Positions 17,945 to 26,373 of a stretch of DNA of 64,000 nucleotides are shown here, one piece after another; position 1 is the stretch's first letter, and each line of letters opens with the position of its first letter. This DNA comes from Prolixibacteraceae bacterium (GTDB taxonomy: Bacteria; Bacteroidota; Bacteroidia; Bacteroidales; Prolixibacteraceae). The notes beneath the pieces are model-generated. The model made no database searches and was not told where the DNA came from. It saw only the letters and a program-made list of their open reading frames with translations. The translations under genes were made by a program, and so were the position numbers. The stretch lies in assembly GCA_019459485.1 (NCBI GenBank), contig JAIBEZ010000058.1, positions 1 to 64,000 on the forward strand, given 5' to 3'.

Positions 17945-19204
17945 TTATTTTGGCTGATATAAAATCCGGTAAATCCGGCCATTTACATCGTCGGTAACAA
18001 ACAGCGAACCATCGGGTGCCTGAGCCAACCCACATGGACGATGCTTCGCGTCTCTTGGACTTTTCACCACCTCGACACCCGCAAAACCACTGGCAAAAAT
18101 CTCCCATTCTCCGGAAGGAATTGAACCTTTAAAAGGAACAAATACAACGTGATAACCTTCCTGTGGCTGCGGTGCGCGGTTCCATGAACCGTGAAATGCC
18201 ACAAAAGCGCCATTTTTATATTTCTCCGGAAACATACTTCCGGTATAAAACAGCACATCATTTGGGGCGGTATGGGCCGGAAAAGCCATAATCGGATCGT
18301 CAGCTGCCGAACATCTTTCAGTTTTAAATCCATCACCACCATATTCAGGACCCAGTACTTTTTTATTCTGTGCCAGATCGAAATAGCAGTAAGGCCAGCC
18401 AAAATCGGATCCATCTTCAACCAACAGAAATTCTTCAGCGGGAATTTGTGAATTTTGTTCCTCGCTGTATAATTCAGGAAAGAACTGTGAAAGTTGGTCT
18501 CTGCCGTGCTGAAGGGCGTATAATTTATTTTCAGATTTGTTCCAGGTAATTGCAACTGCATTTCGGATTCCCGTTGCATAACGGTAGCCATCTTTGGTCT
18601 GGTCCTGATTCAAAACATCTGCCTTGAACCGCCATATTCCGCCATGCTGTTCGAGAATCGGACAAGGATCCATCCCCGGCGATCCTTTTGTGCGATCTTC
18701 TTCCTGACAGGCATTTGAAGGTGCGCCCACGGTTACATACATATTGCCTTGCTGATCGAAAGTGATTGGTTTTGTCGCATGTTGATTTTGCACTGTAAAT
18801 CCACCGGCAATTATTTCAGCATTTTCATCCGGAACCAATTCTCCCTCTTTCAACTGGTAGCGAACAACCAGTGTATCAGCGCCAAAATAGACATATCCAT
18901 TGTGAATTCTTATACCTGTTCCGTCATAGATACCATGATATTTAACAACATCAGCTTTGCCATCATTGTTTTCATCGCGCAGACAAACCAATCCACCTTC
19001 ATTTTTAACACGGCTGAGCGAAACATACACATCTCCGTTGGAATTGATGTCAATGTGCCGGGCATGGCCAATATCATCAGCAAAAATAAGTGCCGAAAAA
19101 CCTTCAGGTAGTTTCAATCCGGCGTTGTCTTTTTCTGAATGTATGTCAGGTTGGCAAGCTCCCAAAAAAGCCAATGCAATAATGCAAAAGGATATTTTTC
19201 TCAT
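17945..19204 (-). CDS. PQQ-dependent sorbosone/glucose dehydrogenase-like lipoprotein
   Basis: About 419 aa from the ATG at 19204, which gives a lipoprotein signal (MRKISFCIIALAFLGAC); the frame opens at 19264 but that extension is not signal-like. The body is a six-bladed propeller: LPEGFSALIFADDIGHARH, ISRVKNEGG-like blades, GIRNAVAITWN, LALQHGRDQLSQFFPE-like segment, DFGWPYCYFD and the C-terminal CGLAQAPDGSLFVTDD. These are the hallmarks of the GSDH/sorbosone dehydrogenase family, which oxidises sugars in the periplasm with PQQ. No PQQ synthesis genes are in view, so cofactor and substrate are uncertain. A cytochrome c gene follows directly. Confidence 0.82.
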   Translation of the reverse strand: MRKISFCIIALAFLGACQPDIHSEKDNAGLKLPEGFSALIFADDIGHARHIDINSNGDVYVSLSRVKNEGGLVCLRDENNDGKADVVKYHGIYDGTGIRIHNGYVYFGADTLVVRYQLKEGELVPDENAEIIAGGFTVQNQHATKPITFDQQGNMYVTVGAPSNACQEEDRTKGSPGMDPCPILEQHGGIWRFKADVLNQDQTKDGYRYATGIRNAVAITWNKSENKLYALQHGRDQLSQFFPELYSEEQNSQIPAEEFLLVEDGSDFGWPYCYFDLAQNKKVLGPEYGGDGFKTERCSAADDPIMAFPAHTAPNDVLFYTGSMFPEKYKNGAFVAFHGSWNRAPQPQEGYHVVFVPFKGSIPSGEWEIFASGFAGVEVVKSPRDAKHRPCGLAQAPDGSLFVTDDVNGRIYRILYQPK

Positions 19205-19285
19205 GATTGGTTGGTTTTTTATTATTTCAAAACAAAGAAAAGCATTATTGCTTATTTTCGCCAACTATTTTTTATATCCATAAAG

Positions 19286-19660
19286 ATGAACCTCAAAGGA
19301 ATTACCACCATTGTTTTACTGATACTGTCCAACTCGTTTATGACCCTGGCATGGTACGGACACCTCAAATTTGGAGAATTGAAATGGTTCAGCAAGTTGG
19401 GCATCATATCAATTGTATTGGTTAGCTGGGGAATCGCACTTTTTGAATATGCCTTTCAGGTTCCAGCCAACAGAATTGGATACAACGGTAACGGCGGCCC
19501 CTTTTCGCTCATTGAATTAAAAGTAATTCAGGAGGTTACAACATTGCTGATTTTCACTGTCTTTTCGCTTCTGTTTTTCAAGAATGAAAACTTCAGACTC
19601 AACCATCTTATCGGGTTCGTATTTCTGATCCTTGCGGTTTATTTTATTTTCAAGAAATAA
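19286..19660 (+). CDS. DUF486 (DMT-like) membrane protein
   Basis: 124 aa with four predicted membrane helices. Family features are LILSNSFMTLAWYGHLKF at the N-terminus, ALFEYAFQVPANRIGY in the centre and the C-terminal FVFLILAVYFIF. It belongs to the small drug/metabolite-transporter-like DUF486 family of unknown function. The ATG at 19286 is chosen because upstream codons in this frame overlap the divergent dehydrogenase start and are not conserved-looking. It stands alone. Confidence 0.85.
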   Translation: MNLKGITTIVLLILSNSFMTLAWYGHLKFGELKWFSKLGIISIVLVSWGIALFEYAFQVPANRIGYNGNGGPFSLIELKVIQEVTTLLIFTVFSLLFFKNENFRLNHLIGFVFLILAVYFIFKK

Positions 19661-19663
19661 AAG

Positions 19664-21475
19664 CTACTCAATATCCCGCTTCTCCCTGTTAGAATAGAAT
19701 TGCTGAAGAATTGAGCCATCGTTTGATTCCTTTGACAATGATTCAATAGTATTCTGCGGAATATCGCACAAATCGAGCGCCATCAGTCCATCCAGACAAT
19801 TGTTGAATTTTGGATCGACATTAAAACCAATGATTTTTGCATTCAGTTTGATGTACTTTTTCAGGAGCACGGGCAATCCTGAATTCATTTCATCCACATC
19901 GCCAATAAATTTATCAAGCGAATTGATGTCGGCATCCATCGTTTCCATCAAAACATTCAGGTTCTGATCAACGGTTCTGAACTTGTATGCGTTGCGCGGT
20001 GTAATGCTTCTGGCAAGTTTCCAATCGAAATAATGCGTCATGATAAACTTAATAATCATCGCTTTCGAGGTTGTTGAATAATCGTCGCTGATGCTCACCG
20101 GCCCCATCAGGTAGCGGTATTCAGGATTCTTCAGGATAAAATAAAGAATGCCTTTCCACAACAAAAACAGTGGCATAGGTTTTTTCTGATATTCCCTGAC
20201 GATAAACGACCGCCCCAACTCCATCGTCTGTTTTAACATATCCTGAAGTTCGTCTTTCAGCTTAAACAAACTTTGCACATAAAAACCACGGATGCCGTAT
20301 TTGTGAATTATTTCGGCGCCTTTTCCAATGCGGTAGGCGCCCACAATCATTTCGGTTTCGGTATCCCAGATAAACATCTGATGGTAATACAAATCGAATT
20401 CATCCAAATCGATGCTCCGGTTCGTTCCTTCTCCCACCTGCCGGAAAGTAATCTCACGAAGTCGGCCGATTTCAAGTAAAATATTGGGAATTTGCTTCGA
20501 TGGCGCACAATAAATGGTGTAATTTTTTAGCTTGAAAAGCAACGATTCCGAAGTCAGGCCGTTTAGCTCTTTCCTGATTATTTCAATTGGCAAAGGTTCT
20601 GCAACCGGTTCAACTTTCTGCTGACGCTTGAGGGTATAATTAAAAAATTTTCTGACCTCAATTTTGGAACGCAGACAATAAGTTCTGGCTCGTAAAAACC
20701 TGCCATACTGGTAAATATCTGCAAATTTATCTTGTTCCAAAACCGAAATACTATGTCCAATCCTGATTTTGACTGCTTTTTTTCGCTGGTGCAATATTTC
20801 GGTCGGAAGTTTCATTTGGCTTAGCGACGAATTGATGCTTCCCAATAAGTAGAACAACTTGCTGTTATTGCCTTGAAAATGAACCGGAACAACCGGAACT
20901 TTCTGTTGCTTGATGAATTTCAGGGCAGAGTATTGCCATTGTTTGTCGGATAATACCATGTAATCATCAAACTGCGAAACATCTCCAGCCGGAAATACAC
21001 ACAGAATCCCCCCATTTTCGAGGTGTTCCGAAGCTTGTTCCTGACCAATTGCAATTGCCCGTTTATCTGCCGTTTTCTGAAAAGGATCTTCTTCAAGAAA
21101 AAATTCGCTGATCGGATCTATTTTTTGCAGCAATTGCGTGGAAACAATTTTAATATCGGTGCGGAGCGGGCTAAGAATTTTAATCAGTAAAATTGACTCC
21201 AAACCGCCAAACGGATGATTTGAGACAAGGATACACGACCCTGATTTTGGAATCCGTTTCAGCAAAACCTCGCTGTCAAAGACATAATTAATCGACAAAA
21301 TTGCAAGTAACTCTTCAACAAAATCAAGACCTCTTTTATCTCCGATCTTGTTATAAACCCTGTTCAGCTTATCGAAACGTAACATCAGCATCAAAAATCG
21401 GGCGAAATGTTCTCCACCAAGGAAACTAAGTTTGGGGTTGGCTTTCAGGAAATCCTTCGGTTTGAAAAGTTCCAT
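19664..21475 (-). CDS. Two-domain acyltransferase, OlsF/aminolipid-synthase-like
   Basis: 603-aa fusion. Residues about 70-290 are a PlsC-type O-acyltransferase with SNHPFGGLES replacing the usual HX4D box and FPAGDVSQF as the later motif. Residues about 330-530 are a GNAT/hemolysin-like N-acyltransferase (REITFRQVGEGTNR, EMIVGAYRIGKG, YVQSLFKLKDEL, PVSISDDYS). This is the arrangement of OlsF, in which the C-terminal half N-acylates an amino acid and the N-terminal half O-acylates the product, giving ornithine or glycine lipids. Which amino acid is used cannot be read from sequence. Membrane-associated, cytoplasmic side; single gene. Confidence 0.82.
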   Translation of the reverse strand: MELFKPKDFLKANPKLSFLGGEHFARFLMLMLRFDKLNRVYNKIGDKRGLDFVEELLAILSINYVFDSEVLLKRIPKSGSCILVSNHPFGGLESILLIKILSPLRTDIKIVSTQLLQKIDPISEFFLEEDPFQKTADKRAIAIGQEQASEHLENGGILCVFPAGDVSQFDDYMVLSDKQWQYSALKFIKQQKVPVVPVHFQGNNSKLFYLLGSINSSLSQMKLPTEILHQRKKAVKIRIGHSISVLEQDKFADIYQYGRFLRARTYCLRSKIEVRKFFNYTLKRQQKVEPVAEPLPIEIIRKELNGLTSESLLFKLKNYTIYCAPSKQIPNILLEIGRLREITFRQVGEGTNRSIDLDEFDLYYHQMFIWDTETEMIVGAYRIGKGAEIIHKYGIRGFYVQSLFKLKDELQDMLKQTMELGRSFIVREYQKKPMPLFLLWKGILYFILKNPEYRYLMGPVSISDDYSTTSKAMIIKFIMTHYFDWKLARSITPRNAYKFRTVDQNLNVLMETMDADINSLDKFIGDVDEMNSGLPVLLKKYIKLNAKIIGFNVDPKFNNCLDGLMALDLCDIPQNTIESLSKESNDGSILQQFYSNREKRDIE

Positions 21476-21648
21476 AGTTAGCTTTTAGAAATGTGTCATA
21501 AAATTAGAAAAATCGACATTCTATAAAACCATGCGAGTGTTTTTTGTCTGAAATTTAATAGAATGCAAAAAAGAAATCTGAAATAATGAACATTTTTTTT
21601 GGTCAGTTGTCAAAGGTTTAGCTTATTTCGCATCTAAAAATTAAAAAA

Positions 21649-23529
21649 TTGAATATTCTATATCAAAAATACGATATCAACAATTGGTTGCCAACAACCA
21701 AAAAAGAGATTGAATCGCGGGGTTGGGACAGTGTCGATGTTATTTTCTTTACCGGCGACGCTTATGTCGATCATCCCTCTTTTGGAGCTGCTGTTATAGG
21801 CAGAATACTGGAAGCAGAAGGTTTGAAAGTGGCCATCGTGCCTCAACCCAACTGGCAGGACGATTTGCGCGATTTCAAAAAACTTGGAAAGCCAAACCTT
21901 TATTTTGCAGTCACCGCAGGAAATATGGATTCGATGGTGAACCATTACACCGCCAACAAGCGGAAACGCTCGAACGATGCCTACACGCCAGGTGGAAAGG
22001 CTGGCCAGCGCCCCGATTATGCCGCCACGGTTTACTGTAATATCCTGAAAGATTTGTATCCCGATGTTCCGCTGGTGGTTGGAGGAATTGAAGCTTCGCT
22101 GCGGCGCGTCACCCATTACGATTACTGGAGCGATAAGCTGAAACCTTCGATTTTGGTCGACTCACGTGCCGACATGCTTTTCTACGGAATGGGCGAAAAA
22201 TCGATTCTGGAATATACCGAACTGATCCGCAAAGGAGTTGATTACAAGAAAATTACCAACATTCCGCAAACTGCGTTTTTGGTCTCGAAGGAAGAGCAAT
22301 ATGCAACCAATAAAAAGTGGAACAGCATGAAGCTGTATTCGTACGAAGAATGTTTGGAAGACAAAAAGAAATATGCCCAAAACTTCATGCACATCGAGGA
22401 AGAGTCGAACAAAGTGGAGGCAAATGTTCTTACCCAGGAAGTTGGTAACCAACAGGTAATTATCAATCCGCCCTGGCCACCTTTGGAAGAAAAGGAAATC
22501 GACCGTTTCTACGATTTGCCGTTTACCCGTCTGCCCCACCCGCGCTATAAAAACAAGGAGGAAATTCCGGCTTACAATATGATACGGCATTCGGTAAACA
22601 TTCACCGCGGATGTTTTGGCGGATGTACTTTTTGCACCATTTCGGCCCATCAGGGAAAATTCATTGCCAGCCGTTCCGAAGAGTCCATCCTGAAAGAAGT
22701 TGACAAACTGGTGCTGATGCCCGATTTTAAGGGATACATTTCCGATTTGGGTGGTCCATCGGCCAACATGTACAAAATGAAAGGAATTCACGAAGAAATT
22801 TGCCGCAAATGCAAACGTCCGTCGTGTGTTTATCCTGATGTTTGTAAAAACCTGAATGTCGATCACCAGCCAATGCTGGATTTGTACAAAAAAGTACGTC
22901 AGCATCCGGATGTAAAAAAGGCATTTATCGGAAGCGGCATCCGTTACGACATGATTCTGAAGGAAACCAGCGATCCGCAGGTGAATAAAAACAACATGGA
23001 ATATTTGCGCGAAGTCATCAAACATCATGTCTCCGGAAGATTAAAAGTGGCTCCTGAACATACATCCGATCAGGTACTTGACCTGATGCGAAAACCTTCT
23101 TTCAAACTGTTTCACAAACTAAAAAGGGTATTTGATGAGATCAACAAAGAAGAAGGTCTCAACCAGCAGCTGATTCCGTATTTCATTTCGAGCCATCCCG
23201 GATGCGAAAATACCGACATGGCAAATCTCGCTGTTGAAACCAAAAGTCTCGACTTTAAATTGGAACAGATTCAGGATTTTACGCCCACTCCGATGACACT
23301 GGCCACAGTAATTTATTACACTGGTTATCATCCATATACCATGCAAAAGGTGTTCACGCCCAAAAGTCAGAAAGAAAAGCTGGCCCAACGCAAGTATTTT
23401 TTCTGGTATCAGCGCGAAAATCAGCAAGAAATAAAAAGTGAGTTGCTCCGTTTAAACCGGAAAGACCTGATCGACGGACTGTTTGGGTCAGCAAAAAAGG
23501 AAGAACACAAACCAGCACGTCGAAAATAA
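21649..23529 (+). CDS. ygiQ: YgiQ-family radical SAM protein
   Basis: 626 aa. The N-terminal UPF0313 domain is clear (GWDSVDVIFFTGDAYVDHPS, VTAGNMDSMVNHYTANKRKR, GGIEASLRRVTHYDYWSD). The radical-SAM cluster motif is CFGGCTFC near residues 324-331 with HRG just before it; the C-terminal part contains VAPEHTSDQVLDLMRKP and YFISSHPGC. The start is a TTG at 21649; no ATG lies between it and the in-frame stop at 21619, and the protein aligns from there with other YgiQ proteins. The reaction of this widespread family is not established. Single gene with weak upstream signals. Confidence 0.9.
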   Translation: MNILYQKYDINNWLPTTKKEIESRGWDSVDVIFFTGDAYVDHPSFGAAVIGRILEAEGLKVAIVPQPNWQDDLRDFKKLGKPNLYFAVTAGNMDSMVNHYTANKRKRSNDAYTPGGKAGQRPDYAATVYCNILKDLYPDVPLVVGGIEASLRRVTHYDYWSDKLKPSILVDSRADMLFYGMGEKSILEYTELIRKGVDYKKITNIPQTAFLVSKEEQYATNKKWNSMKLYSYEECLEDKKKYAQNFMHIEEESNKVEANVLTQEVGNQQVIINPPWPPLEEKEIDRFYDLPFTRLPHPRYKNKEEIPAYNMIRHSVNIHRGCFGGCTFCTISAHQGKFIASRSEESILKEVDKLVLMPDFKGYISDLGGPSANMYKMKGIHEEICRKCKRPSCVYPDVCKNLNVDHQPMLDLYKKVRQHPDVKKAFIGSGIRYDMILKETSDPQVNKNNMEYLREVIKHHVSGRLKVAPEHTSDQVLDLMRKPSFKLFHKLKRVFDEINKEEGLNQQLIPYFISSHPGCENTDMANLAVETKSLDFKLEQIQDFTPTPMTLATVIYYTGYHPYTMQKVFTPKSQKEKLAQRKYFFWYQRENQQEIKSELLRLNRKDLIDGLFGSAKKEEHKPARRK

Positions 23530-23533
23530 ATTT

Positions 23534-23654
23534 ACCACAGATTACTCAGATTTTCACAGATTTATGACAATTCAAGTTTTTATCTGTGGCAATCCTTTTT
23601 ATCTGTGGTGAAAAATTCAATCTTTGTGTTTCAATCCGTTCAATCTTTTCAATC
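23534..23654. repeat. Nested inverted CACAGAT repeats plus TTCAATC tandem
   Basis: ACCACAGAT (23534-23542) pairs perfectly with ATCTGTGGT (23601-23609), and a second CACAGAT (23555-23561) pairs with ATCTGTG (23582-23588) inside it. Just downstream TTCAATC occurs at 23616, 23630, 23639 and 23648, the last three at a 9-nt period. The array fills the gap between ygiQ and the DUF4197 gene. Confidence 0.75.
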
Positions 23655-23663
23655 TTTTTAAAC

Positions 23664-24413
23664 ATGCAAAAAATAAAAATCATTGCCTTCATCTTTTCTC
23701 TGTTTACAATGACTTCCTGTGCCGAACTGACCCAAATCGCACAATCGGCAGCCAACCAGAACTTACCGTTGTCGAATACCGAAATTATTGCCGGATTAAA
23801 AGAGGCGCTTTTGGTTGGCGCCGACAGTTCTGTAAAACGGTTATCTGCTGTGGACGGTTATCTGAAAGATCAGGCAGTTAAAATATTGCTTCCGCCTGAA
23901 GCAAAAACAATTATGGACAACCTTTCGAAACTGCCTGGCGGGCAAAAGCTGGTTGACGATGTAGTTGTTCGGATCAACAGGGCAGCAGAAGATGCCGCAA
24001 AAGGGGCTAAACCTATTTTTGTGAATAGCGTTCGCGAAATGACTTTTGCCGACGGACTTCAAATTCTACGCGGCCCCGACAATGCAGCCACCAGCTATTT
24101 CAAACAAAAAACGTCGCAACAACTCGGAGAATTATACCGGCCAAAAATTCGTGAATCGCTGAATAAAAACCTTGTTGCCGGAATTTCTACGCAACAGTCG
24201 TGGAACGAACTGACCACCAACTGGAACAAATTGGCGGGCTCAACGGTTGGGAAAATTGCAGGCTTTAAAAGGGTGGATGTAAAACTAGAAGACTACCTGC
24301 TGCAACAAGCTTTAAACGGCTTGTTCCTGAAAATCGAAGAGCGCGAAAAAGATATCCGCACCAACGCCAATGCACGGGTAACCAATATTCTGAAAAGGGT
24401 GTTTGGGAGCTAG
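23664..24413 (+). CDS. DUF4197 lipoprotein
   Basis: 249 aa from the ATG at 23664, which gives a lipoprotein signal peptide ending in MTSC. The remainder is one DUF4197 domain: LSNTEIIAGLKEALLVGADS, KILLPPEAKTIMDNLSKLPGG, RAAEDAAKGAKPIFVNSVREM, ILRGPDNAATSYFKQKTS. The frame is open from 23586 but the extra residues come from the upstream repeat array. Function of the family is unknown; location is expected to be periplasmic or outer membrane. Its stop codon overlaps the first base of the palindromic element that follows. Confidence 0.85.
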   Translation: MQKIKIIAFIFSLFTMTSCAELTQIAQSAANQNLPLSNTEIIAGLKEALLVGADSSVKRLSAVDGYLKDQAVKILLPPEAKTIMDNLSKLPGGQKLVDDVVVRINRAAEDAAKGAKPIFVNSVREMTFADGLQILRGPDNAATSYFKQKTSQQLGELYRPKIRESLNKNLVAGISTQQSWNELTTNWNKLAGSTVGKIAGFKRVDVKLEDYLLQQALNGLFLKIEEREKDIRTNANARVTNILKRVFGS

Positions 24414-24573
24414 AAACTGTTTAAATTTCCTGTAGGGAAAGTAGGTGGGTAGAAAAGTTGCTGTTTCCATTCAAAGTTTTGTCCCATACGTGACAAAATG
24501 TAGTTGCATATCATTCACTTTCTACCCACATTTTGTTCCTGATGGAACAATCGAATAAAATTTAAACAGTTTC
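24413..24573. repeat. 161-bp palindromic element with 16-bp terminal inverted repeats (REPIN/MITE-like)
   Basis: GAAACTGTTTAAATTT (24413-24428) is the exact reverse complement of 24558-24573. Inside, GTGGGTAGAAA (24445-24455) is repeated inverted at 24519-24529. Three short hairpins occur: TTTCC/GGAAA (24426-24440), TTTTGTC/GACAAAA (about 24477-24498) and TTGTTCC/GGAACAA (24533-24550); the last two are related in sequence. No open reading frame. This looks like a non-autonomous mobile or REP-type element. Confidence 0.75.
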
Positions 24574-24609
24574 AAAACATTGATGAAATCAAGTAAAATC
24601 AAGTCTTTT

Positions 24610-24676
24610 ATTGTCATTGAGTCATTCTTAATATCCCGGTTTTAAAAGCAACGAATGACACGAAACAAATGACAAT
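24610..24676. repeat. Nested inverted AATGAC repeat
   Basis: ATTGTCATT (24610-24618) pairs with AATGACAAT (24668-24676), and GTCATTC (24621-24627) pairs with GAATGAC (24653-24659) inside it. Same word as the array at 36727-36820. Confidence 0.65.
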
Positions 24677-24716
24677 TAATCAAATTTCAACGGAGAACTT
24701 ATACCCCTTTCTCGTA

Positions 24717-24989
24717 TTATTTTCTGCTAAGTTTTTTTATCGGCGGCCTAACTAATACACGTTTTATTATTAGGAAATGTTCATCTTCATAATCATCTCC
24801 TCTTGAAACCTTGTTGTATATTTTGTTACGAGCTTCATCAGTGTCGTATCCTTCGTTGTGTTGGGTAAAACATTTTACACCGGTATAAGGTGTGTATTTT
24901 TTATTTTGCTTGTCAAAAACAATAGTGACGTTGGTATTGAAAGTAACTTTCTTTTTTACTTTATTATCTATTTTCTCTTCGTTATCCAT
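24717..24989 (-). CDS. Small hypothetical protein
   Basis: 90 aa, highly charged, no signal peptide or membrane segment. It starts with Asp/Glu/Lys-rich MDNEEKIDNKVKKKVTF, has a short hydrophobic strand NVTIVFDKQNKKYTPYTG and a basic C-terminus VRPPIKKLSRK. Not recognised. It is flanked by repeats on one side, lies 129 nt upstream (in its own orientation) of nothing similar, and is more AT-rich than neighbouring genes, so it may be a recent acquisition. A real gene is plausible but not certain. Confidence 0.45.
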   Translation of the reverse strand: MDNEEKIDNKVKKKVTFNTNVTIVFDKQNKKYTPYTGVKCFTQHNEGYDTDEARNKIYNKVSRGDDYEDEHFLIIKRVLVRPPIKKLSRK

Positions 24990-25118
24990 ATCTCATCTTT
25001 TTTACAAAAATAGTTATAGTTTCATAACACACAACTTTTAATTAAATACATTCCGGTTTTTTTATTAAGGAAGAACTTCCAAAGATGAGTCGACTAGTTT
25101 TTCTATTAGACTCTTCTC

Positions 25119-26060
25119 TTATTGCTTATACAACCGCCCCTGCCAGGTATCCCGTTCAACCAACAACTTTTCAAGTTTGGCAGTGAATTCAAAGTTTTTC
25201 AGTCCCCAGCGAGGAGCAATTAGCAATTCATCAGGAGCTTCGCTAACAAAACGCTCAACCACTATTTCAGGATTCAGCAATTCGAGGTATTTCACAATCA
25301 ATTCCAAATACCCTTCAACTGTAAACATCGGGAACTGCTCCGGATTTTGAAGGTATTCGCGGTACATCCGGGTTCCTTTATGAATCTGCAACTGGTGCAA
25401 TTTCAGGTTTTCGACCGGCAAGCTGGAAATCACGCGGGCCTGATCAAGCCAATCGGCTTGCGTTTCGCCGGGCAATCCCAAAATCAGGTGCGCGCAATTA
25501 TGGATTTTTCTCCGTGCGGTTTCTTCGATCGCCAATACCGATTCCTCAAACGAATGTCCACGGTTCATCTTGTCAAGACTTGAATTCAAATGCGATTCAA
25601 TCCCGAATTCAACCATGATGTAATGTTCTTCAGCCAACAACTGAAGGTAATTCAGAATTTCAGGAGTAAGGCAATCGGGACGGGTAGCAATTACCAAACC
25701 TATTACTTCAGGATGTGCCAATGCTTCTTCGTAAAGCAATTTCAGGTTATAAAGTGGAGCGTAGGTATTACTAAATGACTGAAAGTAGGCCAGATACATC
25801 ATTGAATTGTATTTCCGGGAGAAGAATTCAATTCCTTCAGCCAGTTGACTGGCAACGCTTTTTTCGAGATTACAATAAGCCGGACTAAATGTTTGATTGT
25901 TGCAATACGAACAACCACCGGTTCCCCGCGAGCCATCACGGTTTGGACAGGTAAAACCAGCGTCGATCGAAACCTTTTGCACCCGTCCGTTAAACTTTCT
26001 CCTGAAATAGCCCGAAAAGTCATTGTATCGTTTATCACTTCCCCACGAAAACCGATTCAT
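25119..26060 (-). CDS. TIGR01212-family radical SAM protein (YhcC-like)
   Basis: 313 aa. The cluster motif region reads VSIDAGFTCPNRDG followed by GGCSYCNNQTFSP, giving the unusual long-spaced Cys triad of this family. Other family segments are YLAYFQSFSNTYAP, GLVIATRPDCLTPEI, EFGIESHLNSSLDKMNRGH, LILGLPGETQADW and LKLHQLQIHKGTRM. It carries a 4Fe-4S cluster and uses S-adenosylmethionine; the substrate is unknown (E. coli YhcC is the best-known relative). Cytoplasmic, single gene. Confidence 0.9.
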   Translation of the reverse strand: MNRFSWGSDKRYNDFSGYFRRKFNGRVQKVSIDAGFTCPNRDGSRGTGGCSYCNNQTFSPAYCNLEKSVASQLAEGIEFFSRKYNSMMYLAYFQSFSNTYAPLYNLKLLYEEALAHPEVIGLVIATRPDCLTPEILNYLQLLAEEHYIMVEFGIESHLNSSLDKMNRGHSFEESVLAIEETARRKIHNCAHLILGLPGETQADWLDQARVISSLPVENLKLHQLQIHKGTRMYREYLQNPEQFPMFTVEGYLELIVKYLELLNPEIVVERFVSEAPDELLIAPRWGLKNFEFTAKLEKLLVERDTWQGRLYKQ

Positions 26061-26373
26061 CCTGTTGCATTTAAATTCAGTGGCAAAAATAGTCTATTTT
26101 GACTGTCATTGAAATCCATTCATCGGTATTCAAAAATTGATTTTCAGCCCCAAAAATCGGGGCTACATTTTCCGATTTATTTAGCAAAAATGTCAAAACA
26201 ACAAACTACACCAGAACAACCAGTAATAATAAATTAACAATCAGATATTTAACCATCAATGCTCCGACCCGAAATTGTTAAAAACTAGTTTAAAACTTTC
26301 TAAAGGCAGCAACATTCAAGTGTCATTTGTAAAAATTGATTTCTTAAATTTAAACATCTCTAAATACTTAGCT
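26061..26373. other. Intergenic region between two divergent genes
   Basis: AT-rich spacer between the YhcC-like and DUF4301 genes. An open in-frame extension of DUF4301 runs back to a TTG at 26275. I see no RNA gene, terminator or repeat; promoters for both genes must lie here but no full consensus is visible. Confidence 0.5.

Noticed and set aside
22162-23028. 288-codon open frame on the minus strand inside ygiQ
   Set aside because: Antisense shadow of a strongly conserved radical-SAM gene; its translation has no recognisable domain.
23534-23654. Possible CRISPR-like repeat array
   Set aside because: Repeats are 7-9 nt, partly inverted and without uniform spacers; no cas genes nearby.
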